Shown in pieces: positions 7,901 to 19,900 of a stretch of 22,430 bases of DNA. Position numbers and translations under genes: made by a program. This stretch comes from Acanthaster planci (Eukaryota; Echinodermata; Asteroidea; Valvatida; Acanthasteridae), in the NCBI RefSeq assembly GCF_001949145.1, contig NW_019091549.1, positions 343,656 to 366,085 of the forward strand. The letters are read 5' to 3'. Numbering within the stretch: the stretch's first letter is position 1; every line of letters starts with the position of its first letter. The notes under the pieces were generated by a model. It ran no database searches. It was not told where the DNA came from and worked only from the letters and a program-made list of their open reading frames with translations.

Positions 7901-10900
7901 AACCACTTCTTACCTTTTTCACGGAATTGCCTCAATGTTAACTTTTTTTGGTTGAATGAAAAATCTCTGGCAAGATCCTAATGAGCTCAGCTGAGCTCAT
8001 TAAGATCTTGCCAGAGATTTTGAGCTTCGGTCGGGGCAGTTTTGGAAGGAACCCCTCCAAAAGCCACCTCTGTGCTAAAACCAATTGAAAATTTGGTTGG
8101 ACCATTAAGGGCATCTACCGTAAATGTAGCTTCACCTGATACTGATACTTGCATGGGCATTGCAAGGTTGAAAGATCCAAGGAGAGGTACACCCTCCCCC
8201 CCAAAGAAAAATAAGTGTGAAAAAAACAAACAAAAGAAATGCATGAAAAGTATGGGGCAGTGCGGACATCTGGGACTCTTTAAAAACAGCAAGTCCTGCA
8301 CTGATGAAAACTGTGACCACAGCGACGTACGTGCACATCAGCCAGTCAGAGGATTGGGTTACACAATCTTTTCTTTGATCAGTACGTCCCCGCTGCCTCA
8401 TAGGATGAAAATTACAAATTTACGGTACTTGAAGGAGAACGCCTCAAACTTGACCCCCTTGCGCTGCTAATTGTTTTTCAGTTTGTTGTTGATGCGTGTT
8501 AACTTTCCCCCCCCCAAAAAAAAATATCATGGAAAAAGTGTTCCTCCACCCCAAAAAAATCCTAGCAATGCTCATGCATGCATGCACGCACATGTACATG
8601 TACAAACACATAAAGTTTGGAAAGGGCAGTTAGAAAGGGATGGCTGTGCCCTCCCAAATGCAGGTCTACATGTATGATGAATGCCTCCCCAACCAGTAGG
8701 TGGATCTTGAAGGATTGGGGCAGTAAGGGTAATTGAAATCCGTCTTCGATTCACCAGCATTTTGTAATTTTGAAATTTATCATCTTGGGACTGACAACTG
8801 TGTTCTTACTGTCATCATTTCTTGTGCAGGCACAAAGGATTCCTGAAGGACTGTCCCAATGGCTACCTGAATCAAGAAGTGAGTTTTGTTTTGGTTTTTT
8901 TGGTTGTTGCTTTTCTTGGTACAAATGAAGTGTGCAATTCAGGAATTTCACTCCTAGCATCGTTCAAATCTCCAAGGCCTTTTCTGTGGTCTTCAAAGTG
9001 TAAAAGTGTGTTAAAGAAAATGTATAAACGTGCATGTACGAGTACGTGTGATAAACGAGTGAAATGAGTTTCGAAGGCTTTTAATTCACAGATAAGTATG
9101 TTTTTTTCTGCAGGAGTTGGAAAGAGCCTATTCAGTTGGCCACTAGTTGTTCCTTTTGTTCACACCATGATACAGCACATTTGTTTTGCGCACAAAGCAA
9201 CTCTCTCTCAAGATTGCTTTCATTCAGCAATTTTGGGTTTCACAGTTTGAACCAAACTTTTTAATACATTTAATCCAAAAGAGATGTTTATACTTTTCGC
9301 ACAGCGGAGCTTAATATTGAACAATATTAAGTGCATACACATGTACATAAAATTAAGACTTACTGCTTGGACCCTACGGTACATGGATCAGTCTGTCAAA
9401 TATGAGGTCGGACTTGTGACGTTTTCTGTCCGTGTTACACCTGACCCACAGTATACAATTTGACAAGAGATACATCATTGACATTGACTTCTAACTCTTC
9501 TTAGTTGTGTGGTAGGTAATTTACATTATTTAAATCACTCTTGGAAATCAAAGAAATGGGCTCCACACTCTCTAAGTCGTATATGGCAGATGTAACAAGG
9601 ACAGGAAAAAAAAAGTGGACCCCCAGTTTATAGAATAACCCCCATACATGCACATGTACATGTACACAGTGCATGCACTTGAGACATTGTAACTCATCAC
9701 CTGGGAATTCATTAAGTAAGGAATGTTGGTAAGAAAAAGTAAAAGTGACATCCTGAAATGAGAAAACTGATGATGTGATGCTTGTGCCAAACAGTTTGAT
9801 GTTGCTCTTCCCCCTCTAAATTCAGGAAGGATCCCCTCCCCTCCTGTAGACCCCAAGGATTTTGCTCTTAATCCCAGCATGTCGCGAGTAGCAGCTCCAC
9901 AGAATTCTCTCCTTAGTGTTACGTGCAAACTGCCCGGCTTTTATTTTCATAACGTGGAGCTCATCTCCTCTGACGTTTTTCTTTTCCTGGGGCGAAGTGG
10001 ATTTTTATCTGCCAGAGTGGAATGCTGGATCCAGTGTTCCCATCACGTTGGAATTTACGGTCTGAGGGAAATGCTCTCAGCTGTCATATTGCGATGTACT
10101 TGAGAAAAATTCTTGAATGATATGTATGGTGAACATACATGTACCTCACGCATATAGAATTACTCAAAGCTCTAAGTGCAGTATACAATTTCATTGTGAA
10201 CATTGCCAATTTGTTGCACGTAAAAGTAAGTGAAGTATTAACCTAAGTTAACACATTTGTTTAAATCTACATTAATGAAGGGGGGCAGTTCGTGCAGATT
10301 TCCAGCATCAGACTTATCAGATTAGGACACAATCCGAAAACTCTTGTCTTTGTCAGAAACTTCAAATGAAAATTCTTATGAAAATTGTGATTCAGTAAAA
10401 CTAAAGTGGACATTGTTTTGTTGTGGTTCACTCCGTAAGCGTGAATGGAAAAGATTCCATGCATGTTCATTGTTGCGAGTAATGTGAGCCCCCGAAAACG
10501 AAGGAATAAGTAAAAAACAAAGCGATTGGGTACCAAGTGAAAGCGTTGCATACACCCTTCCAATGTGCAGCATAGATTGCAGACATGTACGGTATGTTTA
10601 AGTTTTGTCTTGTTTGTTTTTTTTTATTTTAATGTTTTGTTCAGATGGTAGTGATTGGTGCGACCTCATTCATAAAGCATGGAAAAATCCATATTTGAGT
10701 GGTCACATGCCAGCCATTTCTCACCTTGAGCCATGATAAACTGGCTTGCTCTCCCAACTTTGAATACATGGCATTCTTAGATGATCCCAATCTATCACTC
10801 AACATCCATCACAGTACCTTGCGCATGTGCTACCAGAATGATTCACACATTGGGATAAGTGCAGAGTGTGTCGCCTCCATGCCCACCGTGTCATCTCCGT

Positions 10901-13900
10901 ACAGACTTGCCCGGGATTGACCCCCAATCGCAGTTATTTACTACTCTGCCTGATGGACTTGACTGAGCCGTGCGGCGTGCACCGTGGGGTGTGTTTTGAT
11001 AAGCGGATTTCTCAATATTGCTTCTGCTAAAAATACTGCCAAGACGGGGGATGTTGATATGAAGTGGATAAAGGAAAATATCAATGCCGCAGAATTTGTC
11101 TTTGTTTTTCTTTCTTTTGGGGGGGTCTAATTGGTCACATGATGTCGCCGAGAGGGGGCAAAGCTCTTTCGGGGGGGGGGAGAACCACTCATCAGAAATC
11201 CTTCAGATTTTTTTAGTTTCATTTTTAATTTCTTTTCTGTTTTCCCCTTCTCTGTAATTTGAAAAAGTATGTCATCACTCTAAAGCTTATGATTGGTCAT
11301 TTAACAAACAACTAGAGCATTTAGAGATGAGCAATATTACAGAAATTTTTCATGGAAGTACTCTTTGAAAGTCCAAGTACGAAGAATGTAATTGGTTTCC
11401 TGCATATTAGAGGATGGTGAAATGATGAAAGCTTTGCCGACTAGAACGTTAAGGGAGTTCTAAAGTCATGAACTGCAATGACCACTAGAAAAAAATGTAC
11501 AGTAAGTTGACATTAGGATTGATGTCCCAGTGTTGAGATTCATTGCTTTAATACCTGTGCCAGAAATAAGAATGTTAAAGTAGAGATTGAAAAGATTTGA
11601 AAAAGGTTTATCGCTACTTGTTCTTCAGCGGTACAATATTGAGGCATACGGAATGATTTCTCTTCAAACAGTGTCCAATAAATCAAGAAGAGTTTGTACA
11701 TGTAGGACCGATCCTCAAAGTTCCACTTTAATCCTACTGGGACGATGGATTGATGCTCATGAACTTCCATCTGCGGATCTGTTCTTGCTCACAATTTTTG
11801 CTAAGAACACTGCTAATAATGCTCCATGTATCATAAATGTTTTTTTTTTACCGGTATTTGTCATGAGTTAATTTATACACTCATAAGCAGTAGACTTAAA
11901 TTTGATGATTGGAAAATGTACCGCTGCCTCCGGGAGGGGAAATGTATACATATACATGTACATGTATTCCCAGGAAAGTATCCACACAATATCATTAACT
12001 AAATGAGGTTGATAAATCCTTGATGTCGTGTATGCATTTTGAAGTGCATGAACCTACATGTACGTGCACATGGACTGTACATGTACATGGAAAGAATTTC
12101 CGGGGGGGGGGGAATTTGTATACAGTATTCCCCATACAGTGGTCTGTGCCAGTTCAGTGTACTGGTGTCACGCGTCCGCTTTGCTTTTTCGTAGAATTTG
12201 TCAGCATCCGGCAGACTTTAGGGAAAGTAATTTATGCTCTAGACAAACAAACCAATCTGAAATTGTTACATCCAAGTCCAAACATTGCCCAGTGAGATGG
12301 ATGCCAGGGAAAGAAGCCATGCCAGCCTGAGATTTGTTGCTTTGCATTTAACTGGAAACCGATTGGGATCGACATGTAGGCCACAAATTGTTTTTGATTT
12401 TCAAATGTACAGTGTATGTACTCCAAGTTGCGCTAAAATTTTTGTTTCAGAAACTGTCAAAACTTGGTTCAGTTATGTCCTTAAGATCAGAAATATGTTG
12501 AAAATAAAACAAGTTTGATTTGAACAAATGTACTTGTATTGTACATTACGCACCTACATGTACATAATGTACATGGTGTTTACCTTGATAAACTGCTGTC
12601 AAGTTAGCGATGTATGGTAGATACATACAACTTGGGATGAGATGACTTTTGACGGCCAGCTATCTGCCAACGTCAGGATGTCCCTCTGTGCTAGTGGAGG
12701 TTAGATGAGGGATCGCATTTCCTACCGCGTCTTAGAATTCAAAGAAATATTTGTCACAGTGTGCTTTGGGAGAGTCAACGGTTTGAATTTGGGAGAGACG
12801 GGAATGTTCAACTGCTTGACCAGATGTTAAGTTGCTGTCACAATGCACCGTAGCCTCTTCGTATTGTTCGACTGGAAAATGAACACAGTACCAAAAATTT
12901 TGGGCCAAAGTGAAAAAAGGGTCCTTTGAAGTTGGAGGAACAAGGCAACAGGGCCATCAACAGATAGTGGAAGCACAATACAACTTGGCATCTTGTTGTG
13001 TTGAATTGATGTAGTGCTTGGATTTGTTTTGTCTAGCTGTCAAGTGTTTTGTTTCATCATTTTAATGTAATGTCATTGATTTTTTTTTATTTACCGTAGG
13101 TTTTTAGCTAGCGAAATCTAGTGATTGAATTTGAATTCTGTTGGTTGTTTTCAATGTGTTGTTTGTCTTTACTTTTAGTTTGCAGTTTTTCATTTTTCCT
13201 GTTCCAGTTGTCTTAAACATATTGCATACTTTGTACAGCACATTTGAACTTTTCAGAAATCGGATACATTGTGAGTGACTAGATTTTTGAATGTCACTTC
13301 TTCCATTGGCAAAATTACACATGTACACACAAGTCTTGAATTAATATCGAACGCTGGTTGCCTACTTCGTCATTCAAGCATGTCATGTGACATGCACAGA
13401 AGACAATGAGATGAAAAAAGTAATTACTTGCTGAACTAAAAAAGGAAAACAAATACCTGCGACGTGTGTTATATACAACTGTACATGTATCACTGACCAC
13501 AGGGCTTGTACATTTCCTATAGAGACACAGATCATGTACTCGAATATGATGCATGTGAGTCTAGTTTCTCTGTGTGTGCGTCCTTGTCAGGTCTGACATA
13601 TGATTTGTAAGTTCAGAACAAATTCTCTGATTTGCTAGATTAATGAACTTACATGTATGCAAACTACCTGCAAAACAACTAGAAATTGTCTATCTCAAAT
13701 TACCCAGTTCACGTGTAACAGAGGACACCAAAATGTCACACTTTTGGACCCTTAATTCATGGAATTACCCAGATGTCTCTCTAAACAAAACAAGTACATG
13801 TGAGTACCGGTACATGTGAATCTGGTCTATTTTAAGAGCATTGCCTGAAATTAAATTTCGTTGAAACAAGGAAATTGTGGGTTGCCTTTTTCTGGAAGCA

Positions 13901-16900
13901 TCAACCGCACATTTTGCTTTTCAGTTTAAAGTGAGATCATAGTCATGTGCAGAAAAGTGGTCAGCCCACATGACCTGTTTGCCACGGCAAACACCAGATT
14001 TGCAGCTACTTGTAATTGGGGTGCTGCCTGTGATCCTCACCTGTTCAAGCTCATTGTGAGCCAGTTCCATAATGCAGGATGAAATTCGTTGTGTAACTTC
14101 ATATGTCTGGTGAAGTGGATGACGGGGCCTCCTCGGTAGATTTAATGACAATTAAAGTGATGGATATTGAATGCTCATCAGTAGTTTGTGCCGAATTAAA
14201 AAAGCACAGTAATTGGATGTCTCATGTCGTCAACCGAGCACGTTGATGTGGTATGTACATGTAAGTATCTTGTTGTGGTAGAATAATTAGGCTTGCCCAA
14301 CGTGTGTGGTGTACAAAAAGGTAGGGTGCATAGGACTCAGGAAATGAGTCCAATCCGCTAATCAATCTTTAATTAATCCTAGTCCTTCGAGTCCAGCCCA
14401 GACTGCATACTCGTCCAGGTACTGTACATGTACTGTACGTATGTAATAGACCTGTGCGCTGGGCAGGAATAGCTACGAGAGGACCGGGCCACATCAGATA
14501 GCACAGTGCACGCACACACACATGTGCCCTGTACAACATATAATTTCATTGTTGATACTGTCCTGAAATGACATACATGTACACATGCCAGAAATGACAT
14601 ACATATTGAAAATGGCCCTGGTCTTGCCATCTGCTAGCAGGTTTGGTTTTATCACTCCAAACTGTTATGTGTCCCGGTACCAGTAACTTTGTCGATTCCA
14701 AACCAGCATTTCTGAGAAACGTCAACCGTCAGTCAGATGCCCTTGAGTATAGAGCACCAAAGTGTGACGTCACTGTGAACCAGAAAGTACAGTGCAAATG
14801 AATGGGGTATGCGTGCGTGGTTCTTGCGCCAATGCCTTTTGCACACATAAGTGTGCATGGGACGTATTCACTTTGGTACTCTGTCTAGACTTCCTGTGTG
14901 GCTTTCATTTTTGTTGTGTTTTTAATTTTGATTTCCCTTTGATCACTGCACTCCTCAGCAAATGTCTCCTAGCACCAGTGCTTGTAGTTATGTATATGTA
15001 AGTGCCAAAAGTTGGCAAAGTGTAGGCCCGTGACTACATGTCATATTTCTTCAGCCAATATGCAGTGACACTGATGATTCGTGGGTACATTCAGAAACCA
15101 TTCAGACGCACATGTATTCATATACTGTATGTTGATGTGATCACATTAATTCCAGTCGGGGATTTCAAACAGTTTTTTAAAGATTTCTTCAAGTCATTGT
15201 TTAGACTTTACTTAAATTTCCCCACCCCCATGACCTTTGAATCACATCAGGAGAAAGTCTTTCTTCGCTGAAGGGCCATTAGGACTGGCACAGTATTTTT
15301 GTTAAAAGCTCTCATCGGCATCTTTCAGCACTTCCTTTTTAACTTCCTTCATTGCAGTTTCACGAGGTGGACTTTTAAGGGTCTGTGCAGTGCAATTTGT
15401 TTTTGCTACCAACCTTAAAAATTTCTGTTTTGTTTTGTGGTTTAAATGGTATTGTGCTGAAGAAAACACAGACCCTTTTTAATCTAAAAAAAACCATAAC
15501 TTTCTAATACTCCAAAAGAAATGACCATGCATTGAAGAAGAGTTTTAAGTAACACAAAAAGTATGCATGAGAATTTTATCTCCTGGCCCCTTCAAACTGG
15601 AGGTAATAAGCATTTGGAATTTGGGTCAGCAAGACTGTTTTTAGCAGCCATCATACATGTACATGTACTGTACCAGTGTAACCTGAACTGTGGAGCAAAG
15701 AATAATGGGCTCCAATGGTATGGCAAGCTGCCAACAGGCCATTCCTGGCAATCAAATTGGTGCCAAAGCCGGCTGTCACACTGCATAAAGGCTAATGATC
15801 CTCTTCCGTAAACAAAAAATGGCACCTGAGTTCTCTCTCTTGGCCCTGTCATCCTACTCTTGTTGCTCATGACTGCTTTTTTGTACTTGTAGACTGGGGA
15901 ATGGACAGTGTTTGATATGACACGTGTACAATGTGTGTGCTGGTTCAGTGACAAATTACATGTACATGCACAGTATGCCAGCAAGACATCTGCTTCTTGA
16001 CCTCCAGCATCCAGATTGTGACTAATTAGTGGGAATCTGCTATTTACACCATTGGTAGGCTACAGCTGCCCGCAAGACTGGTGTCCTGCCATATCAGTAA
16101 TAACTGCTGGTAGCTTTGGAGAGTATTATTAGAGTATGATGTAATGCCTCTTCTGTTTTTTGGATGCAGTGTGTACATATTTGTTAGTTTTAAACATTCA
16201 AGCCAACCCAAAGTTGTGCAAGGATTAAGATTACAAGAAGAATTCTTGAAAATTGAAGAACTCTTATCAAATTGTATTAAATGGGGATATCTACATGTAC
16301 GTAGAGGAGCAGTTCATGCGTGCCCCAAATCTATAAATTGATGAAAGTCAATGCATACCTTCCAGTTTAGTCACATGACGATGGCTGTTCAGTACCAGAC
16401 ATAAGGATCTCTCAAAATACCGTAGCCAATCCAATCATCAGTCTCAGTCTTGTTTTTTACAACCTTGGGCACAGAATGCTAGTCATTCAGAGCTTAAAAT
16501 ACTCTTACTTGTCATTTGGCCTATGCAGAAGATCATACCATGATCTAGATGTCAGTCCCTCTTTCCCATTTTTTACATGTACAAAAAAATTGTACCTACT
16601 TTGTACCTGTAGGACTTTGAAAATGGAAGGCAATATACATGTACATGTACACTTACATGTACATGTACATGTATTTTACAGTGCTGTAAGCTCTCATGAC
16701 GTTTTGTAGCCATCAATTTCTTTAATTAACAGAGTTTTCTGAGAGTTTGTAAGTTTTTTGCACATGAACTGGTATACGTTCAATCTTACCCAAATTAATT
16801 AAAAAACACACCAAAAATAAAAAAAATACTCAATCCCAAAACTAACTTCTTCAAATGATTACTCTAATGATTTTATTAAAACCTGAGACAGTTGTTCATT

Positions 16901-19900
16901 ATGTAATAAAGAAAGTGCCTCTGGGCATTTCCATTCAGAAAGGGAAAGTTTGTGATACTGTGACTGACCTCATTCGTTTTTGTAACTCATGAACAAAAAT
17001 GAGTTTTTACCCCCAAAAACCTGTTTCGGGGAATTAAAAGCCCTTGTACATGCTTCTTGTGTCCTCTGCCCTATTCCCCCAAAACTTCTTTTTGTTAAAA
17101 AATTAACCTATTATAATGAAGTCATTGGATCATTGTAATGAGCCTTCTCCAAAAAAAAAAAAAAAAAGCTGAGATTACTTTCCCCCTTTTCCCGCCCGCT
17201 TTCTTCTTTTGGGCAGGAATTCTCCAAGATCTACCAGCAGTACTTTCCAAGCGGTGATGCCACCAAATTCGCTTCCTTTGTTTTCAATGTCTTCGACGAA
17301 AACAACGTGAGTCTTTGAGTTATTTTCGGAGGCCACACTCCTTGATCCAAATACCACACGAAACCCTACCTCACGAACTGCAACAAATTATCTCTGACAC
17401 TCGAGCCCTGCGTGAGGATGGCCATGAAAATCATTTACCCACACTCCTAATTTTGAATCGCACTCTGTGGATGGGTCAGATATCAGAAACCAAATATTTG
17501 GCAAAAGATAAAACTTTCTGCATAGTGTTCATTACGAGCTCCAGTCAGTTGTTGTGCACAGCACAAAAATTGGTCAGTAGAGTGATGTCATGTAGAAAAT
17601 GGCCCTTGTGGTTCCATGCTGTCGTGTACACATAAAACTGTTCAAAAGCTTCAACAATTGAATTTTTTTTTTTTCAAATTGAGATTGTTCAGTTGTACCT
17701 CTGGGTTTCGTGTGAAGGGTCTTCGTGTTGCTACTCGTGAGACTGTATCATTGCTGCCTTGATACATGAATGTCTTTCCCAAGGGCAGATTTGCCCAGTA
17801 GGCCTAAGTGTAACATTGAATTCTTTGTCCGCTTCAGGCTTATTTGTGTGTGGGTTTTGGGTTTTTTGTTTTTTATCAAGATGTATTTTTTTTTTTTTTG
17901 TTATATATAATTTTTTGTTTTTGTTTTGTGCTTGTACATTCTTTGGGATTCTGAGTATGTACAAAAAGACCAGAGCCAAGCAACTGTATTTTTATAGGTT
18001 CAAAGTTTTTACCAAAAACACCTTAGGAACTGGGGAGTACCAAAGTGACTTCGTACATGTAGTGACTGTGTCCTCAGATGTCGGAAGCTTACGTTGATGT
18101 TTTTAACTGACGTATTTCATGCAATTTAGAGACATAGATAGTTGCACACAAAGAAACATTTTGGAATACAAAATTTATTTCAAGGCACCTAATATGCAGT
18201 GTTGTGCTGAGAAGTTACAGGTATTTAATAATATCAAAGAGTCCATGCAGTGGAACTACAGTATTTTACTGCAGTCCTTGAAAATCTACCTTTGCACTTC
18301 AATTAATCTCATTTTTTAGTTTTGTGTAGCCATTTGAAAAAATGAGAGAAAATTTCCATAAATTCATGAACAAATGTGATGTTGCCCTAGGTTCGAAACC
18401 CCAGTGTTACGTTGATTTGTGCACAGAAACTGCTGAATTCTATGAAACTTTGTAGTCCAGAATCTTGTCTGTTGTGAGTTGTTGATGTGTAAAGGCATAC
18501 ATGTACCGGGTAGCAATAAGCCAATGATCGAGCCTGTCTCAGAAATGAGTAAACTTTGGGGTGTCTGAGAAAAATCCATGGCACATGTACCCTTGAATTG
18601 TACAATGGCATGCCATGAGAATAGGCCTCTTTGCTTTGTAACTCTTGCAGCATGTACTGAGTGTAACATTTATCATGCTGAGTAAACGAAGTGGCTGATT
18701 TTTCCTTAGGATGGAGCCATAGAGTTTGCTGAATTCATCAGGGCGTTATCCGTTACGTCCAGAGGAAATATTGACGAGAAACTAGACTGTGAGTAGCACA
18801 TTATAAAACAAATATCCCCCACGTTAATTGAATGAATCCTCCCACTTCATCACTGGTAATTCCATGTGAATGTCGTTCCGGGCATTGATTTTGTTATTTC
18901 TCAGAAAATGATTAATATTGGGCATTGTGTACGTCGTAACAGTGATGTTGGAAAATAATTGACGTCAAGAGGCCCCCGTCTTTACAATATGTGTATACAT
19001 GTACGTGTACTTGATGCGTGATAACTTTTTGTTTGTGGCTTCAGTAGGTTTTTGTTCCTCATTGCAACCCCACCAAAAAGGCAAATCATAATAGCATCAG
19101 TCTGTTACCAGGGCAATGCAACGCTTCACTTGACTCTGATGAAGTCCAGATTTCAAAGGAAATGTGGGTGATAAAGGAAACCCTCAACAAAGAGATGACA
19201 CCAGAGGTTTATACTGTACATGCACATGTAGGTCATAATTACCTACATGTACCACCATATGATAGAACAGGAAACATTATGAAAGTCCCTGTTAATATGT
19301 CTGGTATCCATGGAATTATCCTGTATTTTACCCATGTGTTATGCACATGTACATGTATATCGTAAACGTTCATTCTGCTGTGTCAACTGGAACATGTTCA
19401 ATCTGGAGTACATGTTCTCAGGAGGATCATACAAACAACCAAATACATGTATTGCTCGTGTACATGTATTTTACACATGCTTTAAGATCATTAGGGACTG
19501 ATACAAATGCTACATGACGTGATAATGTATTTGTCTTGGGCAACAATATCCTAGTGAAGAACAACTGGGTGAGACATGCATGAAACTTTCCTTGGTTTGT
19601 GGTCGATGTCTGACATCCCTCAACCGTCATTCCTCGGACTTTTCCCTTTTTTATTCTGGGAACCAAACCATGAATCATCCAAAATTCCCCCTCTACCAAA
19701 CACCATTGACAAACTCTTGCAGTCATAATTTTCAAGTGGTATCTGCCCTGATTTCAAGGTACAGTCACAGGGCTCCCTCTCCCCCCTCCCATCTTGCTAA
19801 ACCTCCTGGTAGAAAATCAGGGGAAAGCTAAGGCCGCTGTGGGTAAGGATTAGTATTGAAAGTCGTATAATATTATAAAGCCAAGTGTTACCGAAGCTAC

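Larger units (their letters stand above)
6001..8829 (+). other. NCS1 intron 2
   Basis: The intron is 2829 bases long, phase 2. It holds a short hairpin (6293-6317), scattered ACATGTAC words (for example around 7560 and 7796-7812), a 62-bp palindrome (7960-8021) and a C9A9 run (8507-8524). Open frames across 7987-8470 on both strands have no recognisable family and no splice logic. Confidence 0.85.
8879..17216 (+). other. NCS1 intron 3
   Basis: At 8338 bases, phase 0, this is the largest intron. I see no nested gene: open frames are short, lack splice-consistent partners and match no family I know. It contains many TGTACATG clusters (about 9648-9666, 11951-11967, 12057-12090, 12538-12575, 15655-15668, 16636-16673), a 10-bp-arm hairpin (9310-9331), an 8-bp-arm hairpin (13378-13395), G10 (11171-11180) and G11 (12102-12112) runs, and one TGACGTCA (14765-14772). 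Confidence 0.85.

Noticed and set aside
7987-8470. Overlapping 104- to 142-codon ORFs on both strands in NCS1 intron 2
   Set aside because: Both strands are open by chance around a low-stop stretch. No motif, promoter or splice partner was found, and part of the frame reads through the palindrome and C/A runs.
12538-12575. Inverted TGTACATTA / TAATGTACA pair
   Set aside because: It is built from the pervasive self-complementary TACATG word, so an inverted match is expected.
15563-15984. 82- and 130-codon ORFs in NCS1 intron 3
   Set aside because: They read through TACATG repeats, have no family match and no consistent splice structure.
18385-18402. GGTTCGAAACC resembling a tRNA B box
   Set aside because: The word is nearly palindromic, and no A box, stem pairing or T-run terminator fits on either strand.
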